DNA from: Lachnospiraceae bacterium
GTDB lineage: Bacteria; Bacillota_A; Clostridia; Lachnospirales; Lachnospiraceae
Assembly: GCA_009911175.1 (NCBI GenBank)
Contig: QXWX01000013.1
Coordinates: forward strand, 1 to 64,000
Direction: 5' to 3'
DNA: 64,000 bases
The first letter of the stretch is position 1. Every line of letters begins with the position of its first letter. The position numbers and the translations under genes were made by a program. A model generated the notes under the pieces. It saw only the letters and a list, made by a program, of their open reading frames with translations, had not been told where the DNA came from and did no database searches. Shown here one piece after another: positions 62,861 to 64,000 of the stretch.

Positions 62861-64000
62861 ATGGCATCTAAAACAAATTCAAAGAGCGTGAATATCGGTG
62901 CAAGACTTGACCGACTTCCAAATTCAGGCTGGCATATAAAAATGTGGCTGGTATCCGCTTTTGCGCTTCTGGTATGCTAGTCAAACGGAATCGGCGGCGC
63001 GGTACAGAATATCCTTCTGAATGAGCTTCACTGGCTGGAGGAAGGCAGCGCGCTTCTGGCAATGTGGGGAACGACTTATACAGCGGGACAGTTGTTCGGC
63101 GCGCTGGTAGGCGGGCCCATCGGCGACAAGATCGGCCGGAAAAAAAGTATCTTATTATATGAGATTATACATATCATCGCCATGATCGGCGGCGCAGTCT
63201 CACCGAATGTCACCGTACTGTATGTATTCAGGCTTGTACAGGGCTTCGGGCTGGGCGCGCTTCTGGTCGTACTGTTCGCGGGATTTACAGAATATGTTCC
63301 GGGCCGGAACCGCGGGGTATGGTCCAGCCGGAACTCCTTCATCGGCAACTGGGCACACCCGGTCTGCAACGGAATCGCATTTGTGATCGCGTTGACCGGA
63401 ATCAGCTATAACATGAACTGGAGAGTTCAGTATATGATCCCGTCCATCCTTTCCATCGTCGCATCCGTCCTGATCGCGAAGAAATTCCCGGAATCTCCGA
63501 GATGGCTGGAAGCACAGGGAAGACTTGACGAAGCAGACGAGATCATGACAAGGATTGAAAAAGAGATCGAAGCCTCCACAGGCAAACCGCTCCCGGCGGT
63601 AACAGAAGCTCCGAAGGAAGTAAAGCAGCTTCCATACTCCGCACTGTTCCGCGGAAAGCTGTTAAAGAGAACGATCGTCGGCTCCCTGGTACTGATCGGT
63701 ATGAATACGATCCAGTATACATTGATGAACTGGATGCCTTCCCTGCTGAGATCACTGGGATATGATACCTCACAGTCACAGTTCATGACCATGTTCGGAC
63801 TGTTCGGCGCACCCTTCGGAATCTTCATTGCATCCCTGATCATGGATAAGATCCCGCGCCGTGTCATGGGCGTGATCCTGCTGGCAGGCATGGCGGTGCT
63901 GGGAATCATTACAGGTCAGCAGACAGAGATGACCCCGCTGATCGTTTCCACCTTCTGCCTGAATACGATCATTTACATGTATGTATGCTATGCGTCCGCA
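62861..64000 (+). pseudogene. MFS sugar transporter with in-frame amber codon, 3' end outside window
   Basis: The frame from ATG 62861 (after GAAAGGAAAAAAG) gives 39 residues, a TAG at 62978-62980, then stays open to the window end (380 codons in total). Downstream it is a clear major-facilitator sugar porter: GGPIGDKIGRKKSILLYE (the conserved loop 2-3), RLVQGFGLGALLVVLF, FPESPRWLEAQGRLDEAD and later membrane helices. The stop falls inside the first helix (LLVC-stop-SNGIGGAV). One C-to-T change from CAG would create it. Re-initiation downstream lacks a good site (ATG 63062 is inside helix 2). The gene is either inactivated, suppressed or misread in the assembly. Confidence 0.75.

Noticed and set aside
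62978..62980. TAG as a pyrrolysine or other recoded codon
   Set aside because: The position lies in a membrane helix of a sugar transporter, with no known recoding in this family; a nonsense mutation is simpler.
1..64000. CRISPR arrays, tRNA and rRNA genes
   Set aside because: No regularly spaced repeats and no tRNA- or rRNA-like conserved segments were noticed on either strand; a tRNAscan or Infernal run would be needed to exclude them fully.

Overview
The window reads as a chromosomal segment of a spore-forming Clostridia, most likely a Lachnospiraceae gut bacterium. Evidence is spoIIR, an archaeal-type prolyl-tRNA synthetase, AGGAGG-type ribosome sites, a T-box-like leader, many glycoside hydrolases, and moderate-GC genes separated by AT-rich intergenic stretches. 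No rRNA, tRNA or CRISPR array was seen. Species identity is inferred, not shown.

Layout. 0-0.4 kb: last part of a prophage tape-measure gene. 0.6-6.5 kb: xpaC-telA, proS, an AEC carrier and maf. 6.5-10.7 kb: a divergent chaperone set (GrpE-like, Hsp70-like, J-domain/SEC-C protein) followed by a ferredoxin. 10.8-16.7 kb: a broken HigB/RelE-type toxin, a heterodimeric ABC exporter, and a Panacea-antitoxin cassette lying between two copies of a 21-bp direct repeat. 16.8-21 kb: VOC protein, Zn-dehydrogenase and sugar kinase, an orphan AbiEi-like protein, and a DUF3796-Xre pair behind a 22-bp-arm palindrome. 21-28.2 kb: larB-larC-larE for the nickel-pincer cofactor, a PRD regulator, HPr and Enzyme I. 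28.3-38.9 kb: tilS-hpt-ftsH, a GH13 and a GH2 enzyme, and metG behind a T-box-like antiterminator.

38.97-43.9 kb is the least explained part. A strong promoter starts a roughly 700-nt stretch with no credible ORF and complementary internal segments, closed by a strong terminator. It looks like a long structured noncoding RNA. The terminator T-run merges with the promoter of a 1333-residue protein made of a helical-repeat N-terminus, a very acidic centre with 18 unbroken Tyr/Glu heptads, and a C-terminal P-loop ATPase domain. 44-49.6 kb returns to housekeeping genes (ispE, GntR regulator, spoIIR, acyl-ACP thioesterase, FAD dehydrogenase, cvfB).

49.6-56.4 kb is a decayed carbohydrate-use region. 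One intact GH2 gene is surrounded by an AraC tail, an internally deleted GPH symporter, a GH78 tail and a sensor-GH3 chimera. It also holds an NhaC antiporter with a 148-bp MITE (14-bp inverted repeats, 8-bp target duplication) just upstream. 56.5-60.1 kb is an Agr/LytTR-type two-component system with a DUF3887-like lipoprotein and a CPBP protease. After a HipA remnant, the window ends in a sugar operon (Zn-dehydrogenase, allulose-6-phosphate-type epimerase, MFS transporter). The MFS gene carries an in-frame amber codon and runs off the right edge.

All family calls come from reading sequence and motifs only; no database search was run.
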